Assembly (NCBI RefSeq): GCF_020509005.1
Contig: NC_063017.1
Location: forward strand, 558,001-622,000
From: Fulvia fulva
Lineage: Eukaryota; Ascomycota; Dothideomycetes; Mycosphaerellales; Mycosphaerellaceae
DNA length: 64,000 bases
Reading direction: 5' to 3'
The notes under the pieces are model-generated. The model saw nothing but the letters and a program-made list of their open reading frames with translations, was not told the DNA's origin and made no database searches. Below are positions 44,142 through 53,418 of the stretch, in pieces. Made by a program: the position numbers and the translations under genes. How positions within the stretch are numbered: position 1 is the stretch's first letter; every line of letters begins with the position of its first letter.

Positions 44142-45149
44142 ATGCCTCACAAGCGGCAGCACCGTAGTCTCAAACGAGTACCAATATCGCACCATCCACG
44201 AGCATCTCACTCAGACACTAAGCCTCATAAGCGACAGCATCTCAGTATCACACCATTACCAACATCGCATCATCCGAGCAACGAGATGACCACCAAAGAA
44301 ACAGAACCAGCCTCCACCCAAGTCTTCCGCCTTCCCGAGCTCCTCCAGCCCATCCTCGAGCAGATCCCCCCAACCAAGCACGCCGACCACATCAAGCGCC
44401 CGACCTTCCAATTCTTCGTCCTGAAGAGCGTCAACTCCACCTTCAAGTCCATCATCGAGGACTCGAAGATCTGCCGCCAGCAGATGCACCTCGAGCATCC
44501 CGTTCAAGACCCTTCACCCAAAGATCAGCTCCACTTGGTCCAATGGCTCTGCCACGAGCTCAACTGGCACGTCCAATTGAGCGCTGACATGGCTCCCGTC
44601 AGCCCGAAAGCTGACCTTGAGCCTGTTCGCCCGAAGCATCCGATTTGTATTGATACGATAGGGCCATGCGAAGGCAGCGAGAAGGTTCGGAAGACGGTTG
44701 CTCGATTCTCACGGGTGTCCGCTTGGCGTGAGGTCAAGTGGAGTATGTCAGTGGTGGCAGAATTTTGGCAGCAGGATTTGAAGGTCGCCGATTACGAGAG
44801 GGGTTTCTTACGCTTCGTTCATCCAGAGAACCTGGGAATTCTGTTGGAGTGCACTGGAGGGCTGGTTTGGTGGCACCTGAAGCAGTATAAGAAGTGGGAG
44901 GAGGAGAGGCCGGAGAGGGAGGAGCAGCAGCGTGAGTGGAGAGAGTGGAAGATGAAGGAGGACGAGGCGAAGGAAGACGAGAGGAGGGAAGCCGAGAAGA
45001 AGGAGGAGGAGGAGGAGGAGGAGGAGAGAAAGAGGCACGAGAAGGAAGAGCATGAGAAGATGATTAAGATTGTGGTGTGGACAGTGGCCATCGCAGTGGC
45101 GTCGGTGCTCATGGAGATTTTCTGGCGTGCTTTGGGAGAGAGCGGCTAA
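44142..45149 (+). CDS. F-box-like protein with coiled coil and C-terminal membrane segment, paralogue 4
   Basis: A single exon encodes 335 residues from the ATG at 44142. The first 48 residues contain two similar units (PHKRQHRSLKRVPISHHP and PHKRQHLSITPLPTSHHP). A second candidate start is MTTKETEP at 44286. The F-box-like part is QVFRLPELLQPILEQIP, followed by FFVLKSVNSTFKSIIEDSKICRQQMHLE. Unlike its paralogues it then has a long Glu/Lys/Arg-rich predicted coiled coil, about residues 245-308, partly encoded by a GAG microsatellite. It ends with one hydrophobic helix (IVVWTVAIAVASVLMEIFW), which suggests a tail-anchored protein. Confidence 0.72.
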   Translation: MPHKRQHRSLKRVPISHHPRASHSDTKPHKRQHLSITPLPTSHHPSNEMTTKETEPASTQVFRLPELLQPILEQIPPTKHADHIKRPTFQFFVLKSVNSTFKSIIEDSKICRQQMHLEHPVQDPSPKDQLHLVQWLCHELNWHVQLSADMAPVSPKADLEPVRPKHPICIDTIGPCEGSEKVRKTVARFSRVSAWREVKWSMSVVAEFWQQDLKVADYERGFLRFVHPENLGILLECTGGLVWWHLKQYKKWEEERPEREEQQREWREWKMKEDEAKEDERREAEKKEEEEEEEERKRHEKEEHEKMIKIVVWTVAIAVASVLMEIFWRALGESG

Positions 45150-45600
45150 AGGTCATGTCCCCTCATACCTCGAAGCAACACGGTAGCTTACCAATACGAG
45201 CACCAACTCTACTTGATCTCAAGGCTACTCTTCTCGTCACACGAAGTTCAGCCTGCGATAGTTCCCAAGCCCCGAAAGCATTGATAATATGACCACATAC
45301 ATCCATAGAGTGGTGTAGCCCGTTGTGAGCTCAACTGGATCTTTGTAAGGATCCGACGTGGTATCACTGCGATGTGATGTGATGTACCTACTTCACTAGT
45401 CAATCACGCACCGCACAACGTAGGAACGTGCTCGTCGGCGAGTTTCGGGCTTCCTCACCGGGAGGATGCACTCGAAGGATTTCGCGAAAAGCGAGGTGCG
45501 CATATATCACGAACTGAAATGGCATTCATCTTCAAGTCGTGATATATCGCCAAGCTCGCAAGGCTGCACACCATCAAGGTACATTAATGCTCAATTGACC
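45150..45600. other. Intergenic, no gene seen
   Basis: This 451-bp gap lies between the last F-box-like gene and the GFA gene. No supported ORF was seen. A TGTGATGTGATGT short repeat occurs near 45371. Confidence 0.4.
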
Positions 45601-46138
45601 ATGTCAGCCGACACTCCAACTACATTCACTGGCAGTTGTCTCTGCCAAGCCGTACAGCATACCCTCGACGGTACTCGCCTCACGTGTGCCATCTGCGGCT
45701 GCAACGGTTGCCGGCGAACGAGTGGAAGTGCTTGTTCTCTGATTCAGCACTATAAAGATGCGACTCTCACCCTTATATCCGGCGAAGATGTGATCAAGAA
45801 GTATGAGGATTCCGACACAACCAGTGGGAATGTGACGGAGCGGTGGTTTTGCGGTAATTGTGTAAGTCGACGCCATGGCAGTTTAGCTGCTGGTAGCATA
45901 TTCTTGGATCTGACATGTTGATTCTCGCCTCTCATAGGGAAGCCAGATGTATGGCCGCTCTCCAAGGTTCAAGCTGTACACGCTGCGAGTTGGATGTATG
46001 AACGGCTGTCCGGAGAAGACAGTGAGGCCGATGGGTGCCAGCTTTCCTGAGAGGTTGCCAGATTGGATTGAGAAGTTGCCGTCCATGATGACTTATCCGA
46101 ATGTGGTGGAATGTTTCATGTCGTTCATGAAGAAGTAG
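45601..46138 (+). CDS. GFA-domain (CENP-V/GFA) zinc protein
   Basis: Exons 45601-45861 and 45938-46138 give 153 residues. TGSCLCQAVQ, CAICGCNGCRRTSGSA and WFCGNCGSQ supply the conserved zinc-binding cysteines of the glutathione-dependent formaldehyde-activating (GFA) family. The last motif is rebuilt across the intron, which confirms the splice. Members were first linked to S-hydroxymethylglutathione formation, but most fungal copies have no proven role. The length is normal for fungal GFA proteins. Confidence 0.87.
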
Positions 46139-47031
46139 CGGCTTGGTTTCGAGTGAAGGATACGCCGTGTGTTAGTACGAGTTTGCGAAAAAGACATCGG
46201 CTCTACCATCAGTATCAGTCGTAGGCCGACGAGGTCAAGCTGATGTCGTGCATGAACGGAGCTTCCCCTGTCCATGGGTGCTGCTGTTGGCTTCCTGCGG
46301 CACGTCGCTTGCAGTCCCGGGTGCATTACTCCCATTGACTGCATACCGCTGCGCTGGCACGGTATCGAGTGCCGAGTCCATTTAAACACGGTCAAGGTCG
46401 CGCGTGATGTCGTGCTGAGGCTCGGCTTCGAGGTTCATGGCGTGGTGTGGTACAGGATCATCCTACTTTGCTGCGGCATTTGCACCGTCTGTTTCGCTTT
46501 CGTCTGGAGATGTCGATTCTGTTCATCAAACGCATCGTGGCTGAGTTGTGAGACCGTCGGTAATCACGAATGCGAAATTGTCCGCGTCTGCGTCTGCAGA
46601 GGGCACTCTCACCGTCGAGTTCCCTCGTCGACCTCTCCTTCACCTCCACCATCTTCACATTTCACGGACAGCGGGAAGTGGCAGTGCCAAAGTCAGGCAC
46701 GAGACACTACCCTGAACGTCTTCCAAGCAAGCAGGAAAGCCTTCCGCAGGCGTGGCAGGTCCGCCGCCTCCGTGCTGCTGTACACAAGACTGCAGGCTAC
46801 AGCGAGCAGGTCCATACTCAGCCAGCATCACGTCACCAACACCCGGGAGAAGTCGCGTCTTACCGACTGAACATAATTCTCCCGCTCTCACCTGCGACCA
46901 CTTCCGATCTTCCTCAGACACCCCTCCTGCCACACGACACTCTCACTCTCTCACACGAGCTTCTGAGCGACCACACACGAATCCGGTCGACACCAGACCA
47001 CCTCGCGACAACACTCCGACCATCCGACACC
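46139..47031. other. Intergenic, pyrimidine-rich toward the next gene
   Basis: This 893-bp gap has overlapping ORFs in two plus frames, none with a recognised domain. The last 250 bp are C/T/A-rich, as in fungal promoters and 5' leaders. Confidence 0.4.
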
Positions 47032-47430
47032 ATGTTTCCCGTCGACTCCCTCCCTGCGACTTACTACGAGGAGCGCGAGGCAGCAGAGGTCGCCAAGAGG
47101 CTGGCAGCACTGCAACAACAGCAAGCGCAATCGCAAACACAAACGTGCGCATCGCCTTCCACCGCCTCCGACAAGCCACAAGCGTGTCTTCGGAGACCGC
47201 AAATGTCGCGACCGCCGTCAAGCAGCGTTCTGGGCAACATCTTCCAAGGCTTTGTCAGATCACGAAACAACAGCCCACCTCCGTCGCATGCACAAGACAG
47301 CACTTCTCCCAGCGGGACATGCACACCAACAAGCACACCGCCGGTCAAGATCATGACCAAAGCGCAAATCGCCGAGATGCTTGCGGAGAAGAAGCGGGAT
47401 GAGGACATCGTCGGCTTCAGAGCGTGGTAA
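47032..47430 (+). CDS. Hypothetical protein, Ser/Pro/Gln-rich, 132 aa
   Basis: A single-exon ORF starts at MFPVDSLPATYYEEREAAEVAKRLAALQQQQ. The frame is open further upstream, but that part looks like 5' leader. It has a short Gln run, a Ser/Pro-rich middle (VRSRNNSPPPSHAQDSTSPS) and a charged end (KAQIAEMLAEKKRDEDIVGFRAW). No signal peptide, membrane helix or known domain is visible. The compact helical ends with a disordered middle suggest a small regulatory or adaptor protein; function unknown. Confidence 0.55.
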   Translation: MFPVDSLPATYYEEREAAEVAKRLAALQQQQAQSQTQTCASPSTASDKPQACLRRPQMSRPPSSSVLGNIFQGFVRSRNNSPPPSHAQDSTSPSGTCTPTSTPPVKIMTKAQIAEMLAEKKRDEDIVGFRAW

Positions 47431-47839
47431 TGGTAGTGATGCGACGACACCCTTCGACATATGCTATAATTACGCGTCACGAGCACACGACTTTGCACTT
47501 GCGCGTGGCGTACATGGCGTTACTTTCGGCGTGCGATGGGAGGTGTGGGCATTACACGGAAAGTGGCATAGCAACGTTCTATCATGATACCCAAGTCGGA
47601 ACCACGTCTTAGGACGGCCTTCTGGAATCTGCTATCAATAGACCGATGGCGTAATGAGTAACGAGCAGTCGGAAGTTGGCATGCAATGCACGCTTCCGGC
47701 AATTTCTATCAGCATTCCTCGCTTCAGAAACATCTCCTGCAATCGCCATCCCAAGAATGGCCGCATTCGGCGATAGCGACCCGTCTGTCCATGCGTAGGC
47801 TAACAGTCTTACAGCGACCATGCCCGTGTCTCTCGAGCG
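47431..47839. other. Intergenic, no gene seen
   Basis: This 409-bp gap lies between the small hypothetical ORF and the FAD oxidoreductase. No supported feature was seen. Confidence 0.4.
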
Positions 47840-49597
47840 ATGACACCTCGCCTTGCGCGCGCAGACCGAGATTGGAGCAAGGTCTTGTCAAGAAGGATGA
47901 GTAACTACTACCCAGATGCCTCGCCGGCAGGCGTGCCATCGCCAGCTCATGTACCTGCTACTGGAAAGCCCTCAATACCCTTCCAGTCAGCTCAGCTGCA
48001 GCAGCAAACCCTGGGACCACAGACTTTGCCGCCGAACTTTGTCTCTGCCCCTACATCACCACCTCCACAGACACCAATCCCAGCTCAACCACATCACCAA
48101 CGGCAGCCCACGATCGCCTCGTATCAGTCTGGCTCAGAGGCTGGCGCAACCTCCAGCCAAGAACCACTCAACATCATCATTCTTGGAGCCTCATTCGGCG
48201 GCCTATCCTGCGCCCACCATTTCCTCGACTACACCATCGACCGTCTCGGCACATCTTCCGCCGTCCGCCCATACCGCCTCATCATTATCAGCCCCTCAAC
48301 CCACATCTACTGGAACATCGGCGCTCCCCGCGCCCTCGTCAAAGGCGGCCTGATCAAGCACGAAGACACCTTCATCCCCATCGAGCCCGGTTTCGTCCGT
48401 CATCGCGGCCACGACTGGACCATCGTCCAAGGCAAAGCCATCGACTGGGACCCCGAGGACCGCAGCGTCAAAATCGAATGCCTCAACCTCGAAGCCCAAA
48501 AACGCTGCTCCTACCTCCTCCCCAAACGCGGCAGCAAGGCCTTCGACACCAACGCCTCCGTCTCCTCCCTCCCCACAGTCCAATCTCTCCCCTACCACGC
48601 CCTCATCATCACAACCGGCACCTCAGCCCACAGCGACCTCCTCTCCCTCCACGGCCCCCACCTCCACACCGCCGACGCCCTCAACGCCTTCCACCGCAAA
48701 GTCGCCGCCGCCAAATCCATCGTCGTCTGCGGCGGCGGCACCTCGGGCGTCGAAGTCGCAGGCCAACTAGCCACCTTGCTCAACTACAAATCCCACATCG
48801 GCCCCTTCAAAACGAAAGTCCCCAACCCAAAATCAATCACCCTCATAACCGGCTCCGACCGCTGTCTCCCCGGCGTCCCAAACCCCAAAGTCGGCACCAT
48901 CGCCGAAAAATCCCTCCTCAAACTCGGCGTCGAAATCCGCCACAACGTCCGCGTCACAGACGCCAAAGAATGGTTCGACCAAACCGGCGCGACCCGCATC
49001 GACCTCAGCGATAACACCCAACTCATCGCCGACGTCTACATCGCCTGCACCGGCGTGGGCCCCAACAGCGCCTTCGTGCCAACCTACCTCAAGGACGACA
49101 AGGGCTACATCGCCATGAACCACAAAACCATGCGCGTCGACGCCGCTGGGGACAGAGTTTATGCCATCGGCGACGTGGCGAGTTATAGTTACAATTACGT
49201 CCCGGACGTCTACGCAGCCGTCCCCGTCGTCATGCACAATCTCCTCAACGACCTAATCGCCCACGAACTCTCCGTCTCCAACCCCTACGGCGGGAACGAC
49301 GATTATATCGAACAACTCGTCGACGAGGAATACGTCCAGCGTGAAAACGATAGTCAACTCTGTCCTATCTCGCGGTACGGTGGGGCGGGGATGTTACTCG
49401 GCAATGTTCTACCGAAAGTCATGGTGCATCTGCTAAAGGGCCACGACTATAGAGTGTGCAAGGCCAAGGGAGTCGTGGTCAATGGGGGGAATCCGTATGC
49501 GACGCCGATTCCGGGGAATAAGTATTCGAGTGAGGCGTATGATGATCAGGGGTATCGGAAGAGGAAGATTGGGGGGTTCGGGAAGTTGAGCGGATGA
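47840..49597 (+). CDS. AMID/AIF2-like FAD-dependent oxidoreductase
   Basis: A single exon encodes 585 residues from the ATG at 47840; an ATG at 47897 (MSNYYPDASP) is an equally good start. About 110 Pro/Gln/Ser-rich residues precede the enzyme. IIILGASFGGLSCAHHF is the FAD Rossmann motif, IVVCGGGTSGVEVAGQL is the NAD(P)H Rossmann motif, and VYAIGDVASY is the FAD-ribityl GD motif. This fits pyridine nucleotide-disulphide oxidoreductases of the AIFM2/NDH-2-like group, which reduce quinones. No clear mitochondrial presequence is present. The middle of the gene is markedly C-rich at third positions, unlike its 3' end. Confidence 0.87.
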   Translation: MTPRLARADRDWSKVLSRRMSNYYPDASPAGVPSPAHVPATGKPSIPFQSAQLQQQTLGPQTLPPNFVSAPTSPPPQTPIPAQPHHQRQPTIASYQSGSEAGATSSQEPLNIIILGASFGGLSCAHHFLDYTIDRLGTSSAVRPYRLIIISPSTHIYWNIGAPRALVKGGLIKHEDTFIPIEPGFVRHRGHDWTIVQGKAIDWDPEDRSVKIECLNLEAQKRCSYLLPKRGSKAFDTNASVSSLPTVQSLPYHALIITTGTSAHSDLLSLHGPHLHTADALNAFHRKVAAAKSIVVCGGGTSGVEVAGQLATLLNYKSHIGPFKTKVPNPKSITLITGSDRCLPGVPNPKVGTIAEKSLLKLGVEIRHNVRVTDAKEWFDQTGATRIDLSDNTQLIADVYIACTGVGPNSAFVPTYLKDDKGYIAMNHKTMRVDAAGDRVYAIGDVASYSYNYVPDVYAAVPVVMHNLLNDLIAHELSVSNPYGGNDDYIEQLVDEEYVQRENDSQLCPISRYGGAGMLLGNVLPKVMVHLLKGHDYRVCKAKGVVVNGGNPYATPIPGNKYSSEAYDDQGYRKRKIGGFGKLSG

Positions 49598-50144
49598 TGA
49601 TGATGGAAGGGCGGGGATGGAGTTGGTTGATAGAGTGTTGTAATGGATGTTGTTCTTTTTAATCTTCTGCAGGCATTTTCCTCTCCTGTGGTGGTGTCGT
49701 ATGCTATGGATACCGCTGGACTTGCTCATCAGCAGCTAGCTACTAGCGCCTTGAGCTCCTTCACCCACCTATGATGCCAAAATCCATCCACACCCGCTGA
49801 AAATCTTCCCTCCATCGCGAGCTGAACCTAGACGTACTGTACATCCAATATCCCAGCCCTCAAACCTCCTCCCTACCACTTGGTTCAAACACACCGCGAA
49901 GCGCTTTCTTCCCTGCCCTTCTCTTCCCCTTCCCTTCACAACCCCACCCATCCATCCCCGCTCCCTCTCCTCCAAAGACCCCTCCAAATCAGCCTCCTCG
50001 ACGAAGCGGTGTAAACATATAGTCTACAATACACGATGAACCACTCTGGTCTGCCCTTCTCCTCTGCCTGCACGGTTCTGATACCTATCTCCTATATCAG
50101 ACCACGGGCAAGGCCACCAAATTTTGGCGCCAACTAAAATGATA
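49598..50144. other. Intergenic boundary between genes and transposon block
   Basis: A C/T-rich stretch at about 49850-49990 and the palindrome TTGGCGCCAA near 50124 lie here. No gene was seen. The copia LTR begins just downstream. Confidence 0.45.
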
Positions 50145-50631
50145 TGTTGAAAGGCCTCCGTCCTTATTGAAATGAGCGAAGGGTAGCACCCGTAGCTCGA
50201 GGAAGCAGTTGTCCGCTGTCGTCGGAACGTGTATATGCATTGTTTCTCACGTACTCGGAGGGGGATTCACCGCGCCGGGGCTAAGAAGCGAGCTAATTAA
50301 ATGATTAACTAGCATCTCAAAGGGAGTTAACAATCAGGAAGTGATCTGGCAGCCTGAGGCATCTATAATGACTCAGCTTGTAGGGAGATACCTTCTCTCC
50401 CCTTTAGCTTAGATAGATATCTTATCACGTTAGAAGTGTAGGAAGTTATTGTACGGGCTCATATAGGGTGTTTCAAAAGCAGGTTGTGTATTGCATGTGT
50501 CTATCTAGAATGGACAAGTGTTGCTCTTGAAGAGGCTACAGGTGACTAATCAGTCACCTGATTCTTAGCGTACGTGGCCTCAAGTTTTGATGATGGGATG
50601 TTGCCCATGTGCACGCTCGGATCGCGACACA
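50145..50631 (-). repeat. Probable Ty1/copia 3' LTR
   Basis: In plus orientation the stretch begins TGTTGAAAGG and ends CGCGACACA. Read on the minus strand it starts TGTGTCGCG after a purine run (CTGAGGGGG, a polypurine-tract candidate at 50632-50640) and ends TTTCAACA. Its partner LTR would lie beyond the right window edge, so the limits are provisional. It has few RIP changes. Confidence 0.5.
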
Positions 50632-51033
50632 CCCCCTCAGCTCGTGCGCTGGAGTGAATGAGCTGATTCCTATGTGATCGCGTGCACCCTGTCATAACCA
50701 CCCCCCCTACCTATGGCAGTGACGTCAGGCCCTCGGTGTTGCTGCTGCTGTAGTAAGGGTAAGTCAGCTGTTTCAAGTGAAGTGAGCTGAGGTGACAGGG
50801 GTGTTTCTCGCCCTTGCGCTGTTAGCCAATAGGAGTCCGAGAAACACCTGTTGATGATGGTGCCAGGGCCGCACCGGTGAATGGTGGATGCTTTGCCCTG
50901 GCTTCGTTGTCGTCTACAGCATTAGTGGCTACTGGTGGCCGTGTTTTGCGCCTACTAGCGCTTCTAGAGAGGTGTCCGTAAAGATGAAGCCGTTCGGTGT
51001 TCGTTTCGCGATGAGGTAAGGCCGCTACTACGG
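50632..51033. other. Copia 3' untranslated stretch
   Basis: This is non-coding sequence between the probable LTR and the end of the copia pol relic. TG and CA dinucleotides are still common, so RIP is weak here. Confidence 0.4.
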
Positions 51034-51690
51034 GCTTCTTAGGCGTCTGTTGGCCCGTTACCTCCTAATACGGCTGCAGAGGGCACTAAGGTACGTGGGT
51101 CTACGCCTTCCTCAGCCATATTGAGCAGCTTGACGAAGTGCTTGTGCTTCTGTAGTAGAAGCAGCTTGGTCAGCCCGTCTGTAGGCATGTCGTTAGTGCT
51201 GAGATACTTGATCTCAATGTCTCCGCGCTAGTCTCGCTGTCGAAGCCAGTAGTGGTAGATGTCAACGTGGCGTAGCTTCGTATTAAGCTTTTGCCCTTGT
51301 TAGTTAATAAGGCGGATAGTCTGCGTGTTATCGTAGTATAAGTGGGTGCGCTGATTGAACTAAAGGTGTATCTTAGCGAAGACTCGTTCCTACTATATAA
51401 GCTCTAAGACGGCTTACGAAAGCCCGAGTAGCTCAGCCTCTATTAAGGACTTAGTAATAATGATTTATTTAGATGCCTTATAATCTACTAGTCTACCGAA
51501 CAGTATAAAGACCTAGCTATTTGAGCTAGTCCTATTATTATTTATGCCGTAGGACGCGTCCGATACTCTAAAGAACTCGTAGTTACTACCGAGGTACTCT
51601 AGTTAGCTATAAAGGCTAGTGATATGTTTACTAGCGCTATATATAAGGTAGAGGTTCTTAGTCTCTAGGAGATAGCGTAGGTACTGATCT
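51034..51690 (-). pseudogene. Degenerate Ty1/copia RNase H end of pol
   Basis: Minus-strand reading gives copia RNase H/C-terminal blocks: SDASYGINN, SLIEAELLGLS, HLYYDNTQTIRLIN, KLNTKLRHVDIYHYW and STNDMPTDGLTKLL. Stops interrupt the inner part, mostly at sites that would have been CAA, CAG or TGG before CpA-to-TpA change. The outer 200 bp (to about 51240) lacks this damage. The gypsy element is inserted directly after 51695. Confidence 0.8.
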
Positions 51691-51695
51691 ATAAG
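51691..51695. repeat. Target site duplication ATAAG (left)
   Basis: ATAAG precedes the 5' LTR and is repeated exactly at 57987-57991 after the 3' LTR. Confidence 0.92.
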
Positions 51696-52215
51696 TGTCA
51701 TGGTCTCCCCACAGAGTGTACAGAAGGTGGGGACAGAAGAGCCTCAGAGTGCTCAGAAGTCGTCAAGAAGTGACAGTCCAGCTTGGTGTGTGAGCGCCAA
51801 GAATCACATGCCCCGCAACATTCGCTACGGGACCCAGCCCTCCAAATTCACCCCTCTACCAAACCTTGACAGATTCACTTCGGCTCGTGACTGTGTGACT
51901 CACGGCACTCCCGCGAGCACCCGCGACTGCGCTGGACCCTGGAAGAAGCACGTGGAAGACTCGGAACGTAGGGCAGGTTGGAATAAGGTTTTGAGCAAAG
52001 CTGCTGAGCGCGGCTTCGCACGGGTTAGCCCTGTTGATGCGGGGACACGCACTCGCGAGGGTCGCGTATAAATATCTGGCCTTCCCCAGGCCTCTCTTGC
52101 TTTCTTCGTCTTTTGTTTTGTGTAGCAATCATACCATACCCTTTTGCATCTGCACTTCGCACCTGCATTCTCGCTTTCACCCTTGCATCTCACAGGCCAG
52201 GCTCTCGCCCTGACA
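51696..52215 (+). repeat. 5' LTR of gypsy element (520 bp)
   Basis: It starts TGTCATGG and ends CCCTGACA, giving a 5-bp terminal inverted repeat TGTCA/TGACA. A TATAAATA box lies at 52067-52074. Confidence 0.94.
52067..52074 (+). promoter_or_regulatory. LTR TATA box
   Basis: TATAAATA in the 5' LTR is followed 34 bp later by GTCTTTTGT, a candidate transcript 5' end. Confidence 0.6.
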
Positions 52216-52217
52216 TC

Positions 52218-52226
52218 ACAAAAGAC
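52218..52226 (+). other. Candidate self-priming primer binding site
   Basis: ACAAAAGAC starts two bases after the 5' LTR and is the exact complement of GTCTTTTGT at 52108-52116 downstream of the TATA box. This mirrors the Tf1-type self-priming design. No canonical TGG-starting tRNA-complementary site is present. Confidence 0.5.
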
Positions 52227-52257
52227 CAACAAACCGTCAACCACTCGAGTCATCCTC

Positions 52258-53418
52258 ATGGGTGACCACGCCACCGATAGAGGTGTCAACCTCGACAACC
52301 AAGACACTCCATTCCACTTCAGTGAGTGGACTGACATCCCCTTCTCGAACGCCGCTGCCTTCGGTGCCTGGGCAAACGCCAACCCCGACACCGCCTACGC
52401 TCTCATCAACCGCACCGTCTCCTCTTTCCGCGAGACCGCCCAGCAGGTCGAGCAAGCAAACAACCAAGCAACATACCTTCAAGGTATTGTGAACACCTTC
52501 CAGAACCTCGCCCCGCACGCCGACGACAACCGCCGCCAGCACTTCTCCAAGAAGGTCAACGACCCAGACGAGTTCGACGGCAACAAGAGCAAGTTTGAGG
52601 CATTTGAGACACAGCTCACCATCAAGCTGTTGGCTAATGCCGACCACTTTCCGCAAGAGAAGGACAAAGTCACGTACGTCTTCTCCCTCCTTCGGGGAGA
52701 CGCCGCGGCTCAGGTACAACACTACATCGACAACGCCACGCAGACTATCGGCTGCCCGGACGTCCTCACCTTGATGCAGGACCTCCGTGCTGCCTTTGGT
52801 GATCCAGACCGTAGAGCCACCGCCCAGAACGCCATCCACAACCTCCTCCAGAAGAACAAGAGCTTCGCCGAGTACCTCGCGGCCTTCAACCGCGACATCG
52901 GGTTCACCGGCTACAACGAAGAGACCAAGAAGAGCACTCTCCGCCGTGGTTTGTCAGCAGAGCTTCTTCGAGCCCTCGAGGACAAGGACGTCGGTGCTAT
53001 GAGCTTCCTTGAGCTCGTCGAGACCTGCCAGCGCCTCGACTCCAACATGAAACACACCGCCTCTCTCCTCGCTTCCCGTTCTCAAGGTCGTCAGCCTCGT
53101 GGTCCCGGAAGCCACTTCGCTGCTCCACTAGGCGCCGCCGCTCCTACGGCTCTCCCTCCCGTCTCTGTAGGTGACGCTATGGATCTCAGCGCTGGTGCCG
53201 CCGTCCCTCGAGTCCAGGGCCTCGTCAACGGTAAGCTCACTCCCGAAGAGAAGCTTCGCCGTCGCCAGGCCGGACTCTGCACCTACTGCGGCGGTCCAGG
53301 CCACATCGCAGCCAACTGTCCGCAGCTCGCTGCTCGTAACGCCCGCAACCCGGTTCGCGGCGCTGTCGGCGCTATCGAGCCTGCTCCTGCTGCTCCCGCT
53401 GAGCAGGAAAAAGCCTAG
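52258..53418 (+). CDS. gag: Gypsy gag polyprotein
   Basis: The 386-residue ORF starts at the ATG at 52258 (MGDHATDRGVNL); the open frame upstream begins only with TTG. The middle part has the retrotransposon gag fold signature (KVNDPDEFDGNKSKFEAF, LRGDAAAQVQHYI, FAEYLAAFNR). A CCHC zinc knuckle (CTYCGGPGHIAANC) near the C-terminus binds RNA. Gag forms the particle that packages the element RNA. The TAG at 53416-53418 overlaps the start of the pol frame by 16 nt, and the run GGAAAAAG lies just before it. Confidence 0.93.
   Translation: MGDHATDRGVNLDNQDTPFHFSEWTDIPFSNAAAFGAWANANPDTAYALINRTVSSFRETAQQVEQANNQATYLQGIVNTFQNLAPHADDNRRQHFSKKVNDPDEFDGNKSKFEAFETQLTIKLLANADHFPQEKDKVTYVFSLLRGDAAAQVQHYIDNATQTIGCPDVLTLMQDLRAAFGDPDRRATAQNAIHNLLQKNKSFAEYLAAFNRDIGFTGYNEETKKSTLRRGLSAELLRALEDKDVGAMSFLELVETCQRLDSNMKHTASLLASRSQGRQPRGPGSHFAAPLGAAAPTALPPVSVGDAMDLSAGAAVPRVQGLVNGKLTPEEKLRRRQAGLCTYCGGPGHIAANCPQLAARNARNPVRGAVGAIEPAPAAPAEQEKA

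Noticed and set aside
48478..49014. Pro/Arg-rich ORF inside the AMID-like gene
   Set aside because: It is a +1 shadow of the C-rich third positions of the FAD oxidoreductase.
52216..52240. Canonical tRNA primer binding site after the gypsy LTR
   Set aside because: No TGG start or match to a common tRNA 3' end; the self-complementary ACAAAAGAC is a better explanation.
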